Assembly (NCBI RefSeq): GCF_902686445.1
Contig: NC_062226.1
Coordinates: 15,100,001-15,164,000 of the forward strand
Direction: 5' to 3'
Length of the DNA: 64,000 bases
Origin: Sciurus carolinensis
Lineage: Eukaryota > Chordata > Mammalia > Rodentia > Sciuridae
The notes below the pieces were generated by a model. That model saw only the letters and a program-made list of their open reading frames with translations. It had not been told where the DNA came from and did no database searches. A program made the translations under genes and the position numbers. Positions within the stretch are counted from its first letter, which is position 1. Each line of letters opens with the position of its first letter. This document shows, piece by piece, positions 41,515-51,785 of the stretch.

Positions 41515-41680
41515 AGTCAACAAGAATTTATTGAGCAGGGAGTATGTGGCCAGAACTGTCAGTAATGGCCGAGCTTATGAGGGAGGAAGAAAACACAGAC
41601 ACTTCCCGAGAGGAGATCCCAAACCAATGAGGCAGATGAGATGCACACAGCTAAAACAATTAGAGGATTTCACAGGCAAT
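41515..41680 (-). repeat. Probable L2 3' end
   Basis: 'gtcaacaagaatttattgag', then 'cagggagtatgtggccagaa', is the antisense L2 terminus. Confidence 0.55.
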
Positions 41681-42189
41681 CTCACCCTCCAGGCCTGATG
41701 TCACATGACCTGCTTCTGCATCTTCTTTCTATGTTTGGGGAGTTTTCCACCTTATGAATCTTGATGGAAAGCATGCAGTTCCCACTTAGAAGCAGAAAAA
41801 AGCATGTGTAAACTTTACCAGCTACTCAGGGAAGGAGCAAATGGTTGACCAATCAGAGGTACCTGACTGGAGTTGTCATATACCTACATATACATATGTA
41901 GAGAGAGAATAAAATTTATCACCTTGGCAGCAGAGACAATTGCCTGTGTTCCAGGGCACTGGTGACAAAGAATCCAGAGGTGGTGCCAGATGCCCTGTTA
42001 ATGGGTTCTGAATGGAGCTAGTTATGGAACCCCACAGTAAAGCAACAGAGCCATCAAGATTCTCCCCGGGTTCCTTGCCATGATGCATTGTGGTTGTGTG
42101 CACTCCTTTTGCTTTCCAGGCTTCCCTCATGGTGCTGCTATGTCTCAGCATCCTTGAAATAGATTCAAGATATACGAGGGTAAAAACAT
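41681..42189. other. Unassigned non-coding stretch
   Basis: No repeat recognised. A 107-codon antisense frame (41876-42199) has no domain and no splice context. Confidence 0.42.
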
Positions 42190-42290
42190 TGTTCGTCACT
42201 CACAATTGTCCCCACTGCCTGGCATGCTGTTTGGTGCATAGAAGCTGTGCACCACTGGAGACTGATGAACAGGATGAGTAAGTAAAGACA
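42190..42290 (+). repeat. L2 3' end
   Basis: 'cccactgcctggcatgctgt', then 'ttggtgcatagaagctgtgc' and a GATGAGTAAGTAAA tail, fits a sense L2 end. Confidence 0.68.
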
Positions 42291-42589
42291 GTTAGGACGT
42301 GCAGTTCACACCATGAACACTAGTCCTTGTTAGAGGGTGGTGAAAGCTAGAATCACCAGGGAAAATTCCCCAGAGAAGGTGGGGCCTGAGCTGAAATATT
42401 TGTGGGATTTAAACTGGAGGAGGGTGTGGTCGTCACATCCTAGATCACAGGAAAAGCATGGATGTAAGAACAGGAAAGGGGTTTGCACTTGTGTCCTCAG
42501 TTGGAACCCGGGTCTGTGTAGAGAGGAAGAGAGGTTATATTACACAGGTAGAGGAGATCCTATTTTGATGGGGTTTCATTAAGAATCTA
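42291..42589. other. Unassigned short stretch
   Basis: Weak antisense-L2-like words ('gtggggcctgagctgaaata'). Nothing firm. Confidence 0.35.
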
Positions 42590-42715
42590 AAAGCCATTTG
42601 GTTCTGCACAGGTGACTTACCTTGCCTGAACCTCAACTTCTCTAGGGTGAAGCAAGTTGTCTAACACTTTCTTAGAGTGAAAGATGTAAAGTGTTCTTGT
42701 TGAAAATCAAATATG
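42590..42715 (+). repeat. MIR
   Basis: 'caggtgacttaccttgcctg', then 'aacctcaacttctctagggt', is a sense MIR core. Confidence 0.76.
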
Positions 42716-42734
42716 ATCATCTGATATGGTGACC

Positions 42735-43068
42735 CTTCTATTCCACCTGTTACCTGAAAGACAAAGCCTGACATCCCACCTAGGTTGTGAGGTTCCCGAT
42801 CATGTGACTCGCATCTGGTTTCCTGCCTGGCTTCCTACTGAGTCATGCTTACAATTTATCCTTACCTCCTTCACACCTTGGGTCTTCATAGGCTCTTCCC
42901 TCTGACTGTAATGCCTTTCCTTTCACTCTGACTTCCCTACCTTGCCTATTTGGTGAACATCATTAACTGTCCATTTAAGCTCAGATCATGTCATCTCTTC
43001 CAGGAAGGCTGTATTGATCCAGAATAAATAATTTGGCTTCCTCATGCTTGAAATACACTTCATGATTA
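42735..43068 (+). repeat. L2
   Basis: 'cttcacaccttgggtcttca', 'ctctgactgtaatgcctttc', 'atttaagctcagatcatgtc' and 'cttccaggaaggctgtattg' are sense L2 blocks in order. Confidence 0.92.
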
Positions 43069-43072
43069 TTAT

Positions 43073-43854
43073 TATGGGTCAAATTTGGAATGTCCTTCAG
43101 AAAGTTCAAGGTTGAAAGGCTGGTTCCCAAAGCAGCAATGTGCAGAGGTGGCTTTGGGGAACTGATTGAATCATGAGGGCTCTAACCTCATCAGTGGTTA
43201 ATCCATTTGATGGATTAATAATTTGAATGAATTAATATAGGCAGGTAGAGTATGATTGAAGGAAGGAGGTCACTGGGGCTGTGACCTTGGGGACTATATC
43301 TTGTCCCCATTTCCCTCCTCCTCCCCCTCCCCCTTCCCCTTCTCTTTCTTCTCCTTTCCTCCTCCTCCTCCTCCTCTTCCTCCTCCTTCTTCTTCTTCTT
43401 CTTCTTCTTCTCCTCCTCCTCCTCCTCCTCCTCCTCCTTCTTCTTCTTCTTCTTCTTCTTCTTCTTCTTCTTCTTCTTCTTCTTCTTCTTCTTCTTCTTC
43501 CTCCTCCTCCTCCTCCCCCTCCCCCTTCCCCTTCTCTTTCTCCTCCTTTCCTCGTCCTCGTCCTCCTCCTCCTTCTTCTTCTTCCTCCTCCTCCTCCTCC
43601 TCCTTCTTCCCCTTCCCCTTATTCTTATTCTTGTTCTTTTTCTTTTCTTTCTCTCTCTCCCTTCCCTGCTTCCAGGAGCTGAGCATCTTTTCTCCACCAC
43701 ACTCTTCCCCCATATAGTCAGCCTTACTTCAGGTTCAGAGCACTTGGCTGATCATTGCCTGAAATCTCTGAAACTGGAGTCAAAATATACCTTTCCTGCT
43801 TTAAGTTGTTTGTGTTGGGTATTTTTGTTACAGGGACAAAAACTGACTAATGCA
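43073..43854 (+). mobile_element. MaLR LTR carrying a large pyrimidine expansion
   Basis: The 5' part has 'ctctaacctcatcagtggtt' and 'aatccatttgatggattaat'. The 3' part has 'gagcatcttttctccaccac', 'tcctgctttaagttgtttgt' and the end 'aactgactaatgca'. Between them, where the LTR normally has a short C/T-rich run, lies a tract of about 360 bp. The LTR is roughly twice the size of its relatives in this window because of that tract. Confidence 0.88.
43311..43620. repeat. Polypyrimidine (CTT/CCT)n tract
   Basis: No purine from 43311 to 43553 (243 bases), and only two G (43554, 43560) up to 43620. It alternates CTT-rich and CCT-rich blocks. The word 'ctccccctcccccttcccct' occurs at 43321 and again at 43513, with similar blocks after each, so a unit of 192 bp (64 triplets) seems duplicated. 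Open frames of up to 161 codons here encode only Ser/Pro/Leu or Glu/Lys/Arg runs. The tract could adopt triplex (H-DNA) structure. Confidence 0.97.
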
Positions 43855-43867
43855 ATGGTATTTTCAA

Positions 43868-43945
43868 ACTTTTGCTATACCCAAGTACCACCTACATAGT
43901 AGACATAGTAGACATTCAACAGATGTTTATTAAATCAGATTTAGT
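43868..43945 (+). repeat. L2 3' end
   Basis: 'gtaccacctacatagtagac', then 'attcaacagatgtttattaa', is the sense L2 terminus, with a small TAGACATAG duplication. Confidence 0.76.
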
Positions 43946-44025
43946 TAGTTTGCAAACTTGGCACTTAGTAAGTACCTATCATGTTCCAGAATGGGCATTG
44001 ACCAGCAGTAGTGACAATGCAGGAG

Positions 44026-44045
44026 GCTGTGGTGGTGGTGGTGGC
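44026..44045. repeat. (GGT)n short tract
   Basis: Five GGT/GTG units inside 'gctgtggtggtggtggtggc'. Confidence 0.8.
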
Positions 44046-44054
44046 AGAACTATG

Positions 44055-44228
44055 GACTTGTGAAATCCTGCAGGTGGAAGGAACTTGTAGATCACCTAAT
44101 CCTACTACCCTGCTATTAGATAAGGTGGCCAAGGCCCAGAGAAATTAAGAGCTTATTTAAGACCATAAAGCATTTCACAGTAGAACAAATGACAAACCCA
44201 CTCCTGTGACCCTCAGCTAGGAATATGT
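44055..44228 (-). repeat. MIR-family element
   Basis: 'gcaggtggaaggaacttgta', 'gatcacctaatcctactacc' and 'caaggcccagagaaattaag' are landmarks of the antisense long-MIR variant. Confidence 0.87.
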
Positions 44229-44539
44229 CTATTTCACCTTTTACTTTAATGCCTCTTCTTGTGGTGATTATCCTGCATCTTAGCTATCCAGGTTAAGTAT
44301 CATTTTTACAGCTTCAGGTAATGTTGTGGAGGATTAATATTCTTTTTTTCCTACCTTTATTATCAAATTATACGGCTGCAACTAAGTCATGGTGTCTGTT
44401 TTCCCTCATTCTTAAGATGGGTGTACAAAGAATGACTTCCTAATATCTGAAGAGTTCATAAATTATAAATTCAGAAAAATTCCATTTCCACCCACCTCCT
44501 TCCCTGCAGCAGCAATTCTGGAGCCATTTGGTGGTGATT
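44229..44539. other. Unassigned short stretch
   Basis: Nothing recognised. Confidence 0.4.
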
Positions 44540-44830
44540 TGTAAATCTTTGAACCTGTAACAGGAGAACGGATAATTCTAAGAGCGCATCTAAAAGAAAT
44601 AGTTTGCATCGTTTGGAACAATGAACCATTCTGTAATTGAATAGAAGACCTGAGACAGCATGAATGAGATCATGTCTATAAAACGGTCTGAGCCCCTCCG
44701 AGGCAGCCACTCCATAAATACAAGGTATTGTTGTTCCAGCATTTGTTACACCACATAATATGAGCACTACTCATTGTGAGAAGAAAATGGTCTATATGAG
44801 CTTCATAAATAAAAGTGTGTGCTTCCTTCC
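44540..44830. promoter_or_regulatory. Candidate conserved non-coding element
   Basis: Compact non-repeat sequence with 'aaaagaaatagtttgcatcg', 'aatgaaccattctgtaattg' and 'gcatgaatgagatcatgtct'. It has the look of a deeply conserved enhancer, but nothing in the window itself proves conservation. A 98-codon antisense frame crosses it without a domain. Confidence 0.3.
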
Positions 44831-44939
44831 CTCCTCTTACTGCTCCCAGCTCAGTGCTGGCCTCTGAGCCTCCCATCATGTTACCTACGATAGACTGGAA
44901 ACTGTTGAAAGGAAATCAGCAAAATGTGCAATTCATGCA

Positions 44940-45012
44940 GTAACTTATCAAGTGTTTATTGAGTGCCTACTAAGTGACAGTGGTATGCTAGGTCTTCAAT
45001 AATTAAAGACAC
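44940..45012 (-). repeat. L2 3' end
   Basis: 'tcaagtgtttattgagtgcc', then 'tactaagtgacagtggtatg', is the antisense L2 terminus. Confidence 0.76.
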
Positions 45013-45274
45013 ACACAATTGGTAGCTTGATGTGGTCTTTGTCCTGAAACTCTTATCCCCAACCCTCCCTCTGACCTCAAGAAGCTCTGGCCTCAAGTGG
45101 ATATTTTATCACACTAAAATTCTCCAATTGTGTTGTGAGCTCTCAGAGCTTACATTTGTGCAGTTATTTTACAGGTAATTTTGTAAGATCCTTAAGGATA
45201 GGAAACATTTATTGTTTTTGTTCCATCCCAAATTGCCTTATTTAATGAAAAACTGCTATGATTTAGGGACAAAG

Positions 45275-45573
45275 AAAGACTATTCATTCAATCTGTTATT
45301 GAACAAATTATTCACCAAGTGCTAATTACTGGATAGGCACTAAGGTCATAGGTATGAATGAAGATAAGATAATTGTATATCAAAAGATATACAATTAAGA
45401 AATAAACAAGTAAGGGCATGCTATCATGAAAGGTAGTATAAGTTTTGTCAATAAAAATAAACCAGAATAAGTGGATTCAAAAATGACTGGAGGTCACTTT
45501 ATTGGTGACATCTGGATAAGACTTGAATGAAATAAGTAACAGAGCCACATGGATAATTGGGAGACAAGAGCAA
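45275..45573 (-). repeat. L2, part 1 (split)
   Basis: 'attgaacaaattattcacca', 'actggataggcactaaggtc' and 'agagccacatggataattgg' are antisense L2 landmarks. The sequence stops at 'agagca', where a DNA transposon entered, and resumes at 45924. Confidence 0.85.
45370..45397. repeat. Perfect 12-bp hairpin
   Basis: TAATTGTATATC and GATATACAATTA flank an AAAA loop. It lies inside the L2 copy but is not part of the usual L2 sequence. Confidence 0.9.
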
Positions 45574-45923
45574 GACAGTCCTTAATTTATCATGGTCTGA
45601 CTTATAATTTTTAGACTTTCAATGATGTGAAAGTGATATGCCTTCAGCAGAAACCATACATTGAACTTTGGAAGTGAACCTATTCCCTGCTAGCAATCTG
45701 TGGCAAATACTCTTTCATAATGCTGAGCAGCAGTTCCCAGCTGCAGCTCCTAGTCAGCCATGCAATCAATAAGTAAGCAATTAATAGTGCATGGTGCACT
45801 ATTTTGCTAAGTTATGATGTTTGGTAGGTTAGTGCACATATTAAATTATTTTCCACTTAAGAAGTTTTCAACTTATGACAGCTATTGGGTGGTAACCCCA
45901 CTGGAAATCAAAGAGCATCTGTA
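45574..45923. mobile_element. Tigger-like TcMar DNA transposon
   Basis: 'gtctgacttataatttttag', 'gtgaaagtgatatgccttca', 'atgatgtttggtaggttagt' and the right end 'aaagagcatctgta' match a common mammalian TcMar non-autonomous element whose ends read like 'tacagatgctcctcgactta'. L2 sequence reads through cleanly on both sides, which fixes the limits. An inverted repeat AATAGTGCA/TGCACTATT lies at 45783-45803. Confidence 0.85.
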
Positions 45924-46095
45924 TTGCAGGCACAGAAAAGTTAGTGCCAAGGTCCTGACATTTGGGGGACAAACTAGGATCTGGGTGGATGGAGGCTGGT
46001 CTGACTAAAGTATAGAGATCAAGGGGAAGAGCAATGGAAAAGAGGATCAGCACAGCAAGCAGGAAATAATTTATCAGGCATTGGTGGCCCAAGGA
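45924..46095 (-). repeat. L2, part 2
   Basis: 'ttgcaggcacagaaaagtta', then 'gtgccaaggtcctgacattt', continues the antisense L2 exactly where part 1 ended. Confidence 0.8.
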
Positions 46096-46114
46096 GGGAA
46101 TGACTGATGTTCCT

Positions 46115-46285
46115 GGTGATGGGTCAGGTGTTACCTCTTGTCTAGACTGTTGCAGTGGCTTCTCACCACCTTCTCTGTTGTAGCATCTCTTCTTTCCAAA
46201 CATCCCTGTGATATGACTTTGGAATCTTCCATGTTATCAAGTCAGATTATGCTACATCCATCCTTGAAATTTCACAATGGTTGCC
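46115..46285 (+). repeat. L2-like fragment
   Basis: 'ctcttgtctagactgttgca', 'gtggcttctcaccaccttct' and 'atcaagtcagattatgctac' follow a sense L2 region. Confidence 0.72.
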
Positions 46286-46469
46286 CACAAACATGAACAT
46301 ATGACAGATAGTCTGCATCATTGTTAATGAGTTACAACTAGATTTGAGAAGAGTCAACATCTGCACAGAGAAGCTTAATGGTAATCAGTACATGAAATAC
46401 CAACATAGGACCTGGCACACAGAAAGTGGAAAGCAAGTTTTTGTGGATGTTTGACTCACTGAATTAAAT

Positions 46470-46562
46470 AATTCAAGATATACAGGGTGTATTACATGCA
46501 TGTACCAATATGTCACTATTCTGTATAATTAATATGCACCAATAAAAATAAAATAAAATAAT
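46470..46562 (+). mobile_element. L1 3' end fragment
   Basis: 'gtcactattctgtataatta', then 'atatgcaccaataaaaataa', is an L1 3' terminus like the subfamily at 14828-15124, with a short (AAAAT)n-type tail. Confidence 0.58.
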
Positions 46563-46629
46563 AGATCTGAAGCATTCTTAAGTTCTTGGTCTTGTGTGCC
46601 ATAAATATTAAGGAAAGATGAGTCATGTA

Positions 46630-46790
46630 TGTCCGGGGTGATCTGTGGAGGCTTCACAGGGGAGGTGACATTTAAGAAGGGTCAAAGTCCAGGCTCTGTG
46701 AAATAAAAGACTTTATTTCCTGTTGTATCCCTACACTCAGGACAGTGCTGGCATTGGCCCCATGAATGAATGAATGAATGAACATGATTG
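46630..46790 (+). repeat. Two L2 pieces and (TGAA)n
   Basis: 'gcttcacaggggaggtgaca' (antisense-type L2 word) is followed by 'ttgtatccctacactcagga', 'cagtgctggcattggcccca' and five TGAA units at 46765-46783, which is a sense L2 end. The pieces may be separate insertions. Confidence 0.58.
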
Positions 46791-47589
46791 CAGTGGCCAG
46801 GTGGCATGTGCATGTGACAGGTGGGAGCTGAGCAGCTTTCACGTAACACCCACACATGTGAGAGTTCAAGGAGCTCCACTCAGATCCTGGAGTCACTGAT
46901 GCCCTCTGGGTCTCATTTTCCTTGTCAAAGAACTATTAAAACTGTCATGGACAATGGCCAGGGGTTTCTCTACTGTTCTGTGCTATGTCTTGTACTGCTT
47001 CAAGTCATCAGTAGTCATCACCATGACTAATGTGTTCTAGGACGGGAACATTACTGCTTAGCAAGAGCCTAAAGGATGGAGTGGGTTTCTCTGTGTGCTC
47101 CTTTCTGTAATTAGAGCAGAATGCACCCTTGGGCTCTCAGAGGTGGGCTTCAGCATGGGTACCTGCCCACACGAGGCATGACTGCCCAGCCCCTGGACAG
47201 CAGTGCCTCGAACCTGAATTCTAGGCCTGACCCAGGTTCTAGGTGGGAGGATGTTGTCACTCACAAGCCAGTGTTACTCAGTCAGTGGAAAATTTCACCA
47301 GATGCTGATGCCACAAGGATCCAAAACAGGGCTTTTGTTTCTGAAAACATTGAAACTGCTAATTAAAGAAGATTTTCAAAAGTCCTACAGATGCAAGATG
47401 AAGAAATGTCTTACTACACAGGTTTAGAAAATTTGCTTACTTTCCCTGATCTTTCCCCCACCTTTTGCAGGAAAGCTACTAGGGAATTACAAAGGATTTG
47501 AGATCTTCCCACTCACAATGAGCTTTATCACCAATGGACTTTGCACCTCTTAGTTTGAGCTGTGCTCTCAGAACTGTTATGCAACAATG
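46791..47589. other. Unassigned non-coding stretch
   Basis: About 800 bp without a recognised repeat. Frames of up to 81 codons have no domain. Confidence 0.42.
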
Positions 47590-47702
47590 GATAATCACTG
47601 TTGTCTCCTTAGAGCTGTGTTTCCTCTTTTAAAATGGATGTTATGTCCCCTACCTCCCAAGGCTGTCTTAATAATGAATAGATTAACGCTTTAGAAACAT
47701 AA
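47590..47702 (+). repeat. MIR
   Basis: 'ctgtgtttcctcttttaaaa', then 'cctcccaaggctgtcttaat', is a sense MIR core. Confidence 0.8.
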
Positions 47703-47721
47703 CATACAAAGGGCAACTGAG

Positions 47722-47935
47722 TGGCCCAGAGAAAGTAGTGAAGACTTCAGATTCTCTTGGACGTGGGTTTTGATATTGTCTCTATCCTCAGTTATATAAC
47801 CTTGGACAAATTGCTTTAACTCTGGCACATCAATTTTCAAATCAACGAATTGGAATATCTTGAAAGACTACCGCGGGGAATAAATGAGATGTTTATTTAT
47901 GCACAGCCAGGACCTTGGTAGCCATGAAGCCTGTG
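47722..47935 (+). repeat. MIR, second copy in tandem orientation
   Basis: 'cagttatataaccttggaca', 'aattgctttaactctggcac' and 'ggggaataaatgagatgttt' follow another sense MIR directly downstream. Confidence 0.87.
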
Positions 47936-48292
47936 CCGTTTCCTGTCTCCTTTCTCTCTCTACAAACACAGCATCAGGGATGCATTGGCAAACCGTGCAA
48001 TGTGGTATTTCTGCTTCTAACAGCCTAGATATGCTCAGACCTTACTGAGGTCTGAGGGGTAAGAAAAGAGGAATTTAGTCTGGTCCAAGGGAATTCTTAA
48101 GGCCTGCAAGCAGTGCAGAGAAGAAAAACCAGCATCTCAAACCTAGCTCTAAGAAAAATAACTTTTACATTTCATTATTAGTTTATAAATATTTGCTTTT
48201 GGCCCTGTCCTAGGGGCAGCAGCAGTCCCAACTCCCCTGCTTCAATGCTATCATTGAGTTAGCAAGTCTAGAAGACAGGTGCAGCTCTCCAT
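47936..48292. other. Unassigned non-coding stretch
   Basis: Nothing recognised. Confidence 0.4.
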
Positions 48293-48585
48293 GATTTTTT
48301 TTATTCATTGTACACAAATGGGGTACATCATTTTGTTTCTGTGGTTGTATACAATGTAGATTCATACCATTCGTGTAATCATACATGTGCATAGGGTAAT
48401 GATGTCTGTCTCATTCCACCATTTTTCATATCCCCCTCCCTCTCATTTCCTTCTACATAATCTAAAGTTCCTCCATTCTTCTCTCACCTCTGCACCCCCA
48501 TTACATATCATCATCCATTTATTGGGGAAAACATTCGGCCTTTGGCTTTTTGGGATTGGTTTATTTCACTTAGCATGATATCAGG
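48293..48585 (-). mobile_element. Young squirrel L1, 3' end only
   Basis: Starts with the antisense tail 'ttttttttattcattgtaca', then 'tggggtacatcattttgttt', and runs to 'ttatttcacttagcatgata'. It is the reverse complement of 31930-32220. It is severely 5' truncated and has no complete ORF. Confidence 0.93.
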
Positions 48586-48831
48586 GTTTCCTTCAGATAC
48601 TCCTAGGAGTCATGTGAATATCTGAATTTCAAAAATTCATCCCCTACCAAATAGCATTCCCAGCGGAGATATTCTGATACCATATGTATTTCTCCAACAA
48701 CTGACAACTTGGTATCAAAATAAAGAAGACACCAAATATGCAAGTTTCAAACAAGGACTCAAGTTTGCATGTACTAGTTAGTAGAGACTCTCCGGTCAAA
48801 CAGCCGAGGTTACCTTGCTTATTTGTCAAAG
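48586..48831. other. Unassigned short stretch
   Basis: Nothing recognised. Confidence 0.4.
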
Positions 48832-48965
48832 CAATACTCCAAGGTAGGTCTTTTTATTATCCCTGTTTTGTAGATGAGGACGCAGACTTAAAGAGGTCAA
48901 GTGAGTTGCCCATGTTCAGAATACAAGTAAAGGTCACAACTGGGGTTGGATCCAAATTGGATCCA
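48832..48965 (-). repeat. MIR
   Basis: 'ttattatccctgttttgtag', 'atgaggacgcagacttaaag' and 'gtcacaactggggttggatc' are antisense MIR blocks. Confidence 0.9.
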
Positions 48966-49854
48966 GGTTTTCTGGCTCCTTTCCTTGCCCTGGATCTCTA
49001 TTCAATCCTGCTTTTCAATGATGCAAGCTTCTGTCCTGAGAATATCCAGTAAAGTAGCAGTGAGATCCACTGAGCTCATGTGCCCATAGGTGGACTTACA
49101 CTTCATTTGTGTGCCCTTTTACGGAGGTTTCCCAACATGGTCACACCTACAGTCTGAACAAATGTTTCTTCTTTATGGGGGCTTTGAACATGAATTTCAT
49201 GGAGGAAAGCCTTGGGGACCTGCAGCACACAAGTATTGTGTGTGGGGAGAGGCTGCTATCCTGGTAGCAAAGAGTATGTTATCATTGACATTGTCTAGAA
49301 TTACCTAATAAAATCAGAATAAATTTTAGTTGATCTTATTATTATTTTATGTTTGTTGTTTATTGATCATGTTACTATTTATGAGTTCTCTACAGACAAC
49401 ATGCCCTCCCACCCTACTGCCTACCTCCAAAGTGAGCCACTCCCATCCTCCTACCCTTGGTGGTCCACTGGGGAGAGTATAGATTACAGGAATCTGTCCC
49501 CTCTGCCTGAAGTCACCATATTAGTCAGAAATTTGAAATTTCCTATGGCTTAGGTATTTAGATTTGGACAAAGCTTTGGCTAGGAAGCAGGTTCACTACT
49601 AAACAAGAATTTGAAATCACTGGGTTAGATGCTCTCTTCTTGGTTCACCAGTCTCTAAATTGTCTGGAGCTAGAGTAGCTCTCCCTTGGATAGGTGATAC
49701 CAAGCATGGATATATGTAAATGCACAGGTCCCTGAGGCACTTCTGAAAGAACGGTGACATTGCCCACTTTATGATAGTTCCTGCTGATGTGTGGACTTTA
49801 TGATTATATATCTGTTCTTTAAAATAAAGAAAAATCTTCTCTTTCAGTGTTCAC
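48966..49854. other. Unassigned non-coding stretch
   Basis: About 890 bp with no recognised repeat or exon. Short frames only. Confidence 0.42.
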
Positions 49855-50365
49855 TGTTTTCCAAGCCAGTACTATGTTCAGGATTGGCATTTCAGGAATG
49901 AAAAGAATAAAGGTGATTCTTTGTCTTAATCAGGGATGGGGAACAACAAGTAAACCCAAACAAATATGTAAATATAATCTGAGGTACAAGCTGAGAGAGA
50001 AAAGATGATGTTATGAGCAAAAATATCAGAAGGGGTCATAACTGAGACTGGGGAGGGGTAAGAAGTGTCTTCCTCATCACATAACATTGAATCATAGACT
50101 GAGCAATTGGTGGTAGAGAAGTAAAGATAACAACCTTTCTCTCATGCAAAAGCAATGAGGAGGGCAGAGCTGGGTCCTTTGAGAAAGGGATGGGACCACT
50201 GTGAATGGATAGCAGCCATGATGGGGGTGGAGGGACCAAAGGGAGGCCAGAGGGACATCAGAGGCCATAGCAAGCATTGTGGAAGTCCCTGGAAGATTTT
50301 AAGTGAGGAAATGCCATGACCCAATTTTTATTTTAGGAAGACCCCTCTGGCTGTGCCAGGAGAAC
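49855..50365 (-). repeat. L2, long antisense copy
   Basis: 'gcattgtggaagtccctgga', 'gattttaagtgaggaaatgc' and 'aggaagacccctctggctgt' are strong antisense L2 blocks. The upstream 400 bp are weaker but in register. Confidence 0.72.
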
Positions 50366-50984
50366 TGAGTCATTAAATCTTGCTGAATAATCCCAAATTA
50401 TTTTTATCTCAAACAGTGTGTCCTCCTTAAATCTCAGGAAGAACATTGTGAACTAAGTTTTGGGTTTGCCTGAGTCATCTCCAGGCTTCTGTGCATGGTG
50501 GAAGCCTGGTGGCCCAGTGCTTAGAAGATCACAAACATCTCGGTGGAGTCCCATGCTACTGACTGGGCTGCCTCTCTCCTCCACTGACTGAGTCAACTTT
50601 TGTCCAAAGTGGAAAGATCCTCCTCCCAGCTCCCACCCGCCCCATCTCCATTAGGGGAGGCAGCTCTGCCAAGTCCCCCTCCAGAGTCAGGGACACCACC
50701 TGTCATGCTGTATCCTCCTCCTACTCGGACATCTGACAATCTCCATGACGCATGAGCTGGGGGAACATAGCTCATAAAAGCTAAAGGGATCTAAGAAACA
50801 ATTTGTAGAAGTCACCCCAATTCACAAACTCAGGAGAAGGAGGGCCCCCCTCAGAGCCCTAGTTAGCTAGGAGCAGAATCAGGACTAAGGTAAGTTGGGA
50901 GGGAACTGGTGTGACGAGTGTCTCTGTCACAGTCTAGTCCTGGAATTTGCTTTGAGACAAATTGGCATTGAAATGTGTCCTGGA
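50366..50984. other. Unassigned non-coding stretch
   Basis: No repeat recognised. A few overlapping frames (60-130 codons) in 50593-51319 show no domain, and several continue into the MIR. Confidence 0.42.
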
Positions 50985-51130
50985 ATGGGTCTCCAGAGAG
51001 CTGAACTCCTGTCCCAACTCTGAAGCTGGCCCTTTGGGTGACTTTGAACAAGTTTCCTTCTTGTCTGAACTGCACTGTTTTCTTCAGGACCATGAAAGGA
51101 TTGGTCCTGCAGAAGCTGAAGTTGGTTGGA
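50985..51130 (+). repeat. MIR
   Basis: 'gggtgactttgaacaagttt', then 'ccttcttgtctgaactgcac' and 'aggaccatgaaaggattggt', is a sense MIR. Confidence 0.78.
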
Positions 51131-51251
51131 GCTCTTGGGTTGCAAGAACTGGAGGACTCTGGTGGGGACCCAGAGTGGAGCAGTCCTGGTGGCTTTTGAC
51201 TTATCTCTGCGGCCACCTCCTTTAATCAAGCTTGTGGAGGCTGAAGGGACT

Positions 51252-51265
51252 GTTGCTATTGCAAC
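51252..51265. promoter_or_regulatory. RFX X-box-like palindrome
   Basis: GTTGCTATTGCAAC is a perfect palindrome of GTTGC/GCAAC half sites with a 4-base spacer, close to the RFX consensus (GTTGCC/ATGGCAAC). One site in 64 kb may be chance. It lies in non-repeat sequence. Confidence 0.35.
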
Positions 51266-51654
51266 ACCCACACACATGTGAGGTCTGACCCCTCCAACAT
51301 CTTTGACCCAGGTCTCCACTCAGCTCTGCTTTTCCTGATGAGAATTCCCTTGCCTTGCTTGTGCTCCACTCCCTGTCCCCATCAAAACACCTCCATGTTG
51401 TGTTGTCTTCCATGATACCTGCCAACAAAGCTGATCAACTTTCAGCCACGTGTTCCATAGGACATGAACGACAGGATATGCTGCTGCTGACGGCAGTGGT
51501 GATGATGGTGGTGGTACTGACGAGCTATCTGCTCCACTTTCACCTCCCCATCTAATTCTACCCACTGACCCATAGCACACACACTCCAGAGAGCATATAA
51601 ATACACACTTTGTACATAGTATGATAACATAGCTTAAAACGACCACAAAACCCC
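51266..51654. other. Unassigned non-coding stretch
   Basis: Contains a short GTG/ATG-rich run (51494-51520). Nothing else recognised. Confidence 0.42.
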
Positions 51655-51785
51655 CAAACCGGCAAAAAGTAACAAAAACATTTTATAGATGAGAAGATGG
51701 AAGCTGAGAGAGATAGTGTAAAATTGCCCTAATCATTTAGGTAGTCAGTGGTGCAAATACAATTCAACCCTATCTCTAGGCTTCG
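51655..51785 (-). repeat. MIR
   Basis: 'aaaacattttatagatgaga', then 'agatggaagctgagagagat' and 'ggtagtcagtggtgcaaata', is an antisense MIR. Confidence 0.9.

Noticed and set aside
43215..43717. Four overlapping frames of 133-161 codons on both strands, rich in Glu/Lys/Arg or Ser/Pro/Leu.
   Set aside because: They only translate the (CTT/CCT)n tract in different registers; no unique sequence or domain.
46765..46783. (TGAA)n run considered as a CRISPR-like or functional tandem array.
   Set aside because: It is the usual L2 terminal repeat. There are no spacers, and the genome is eukaryotic.
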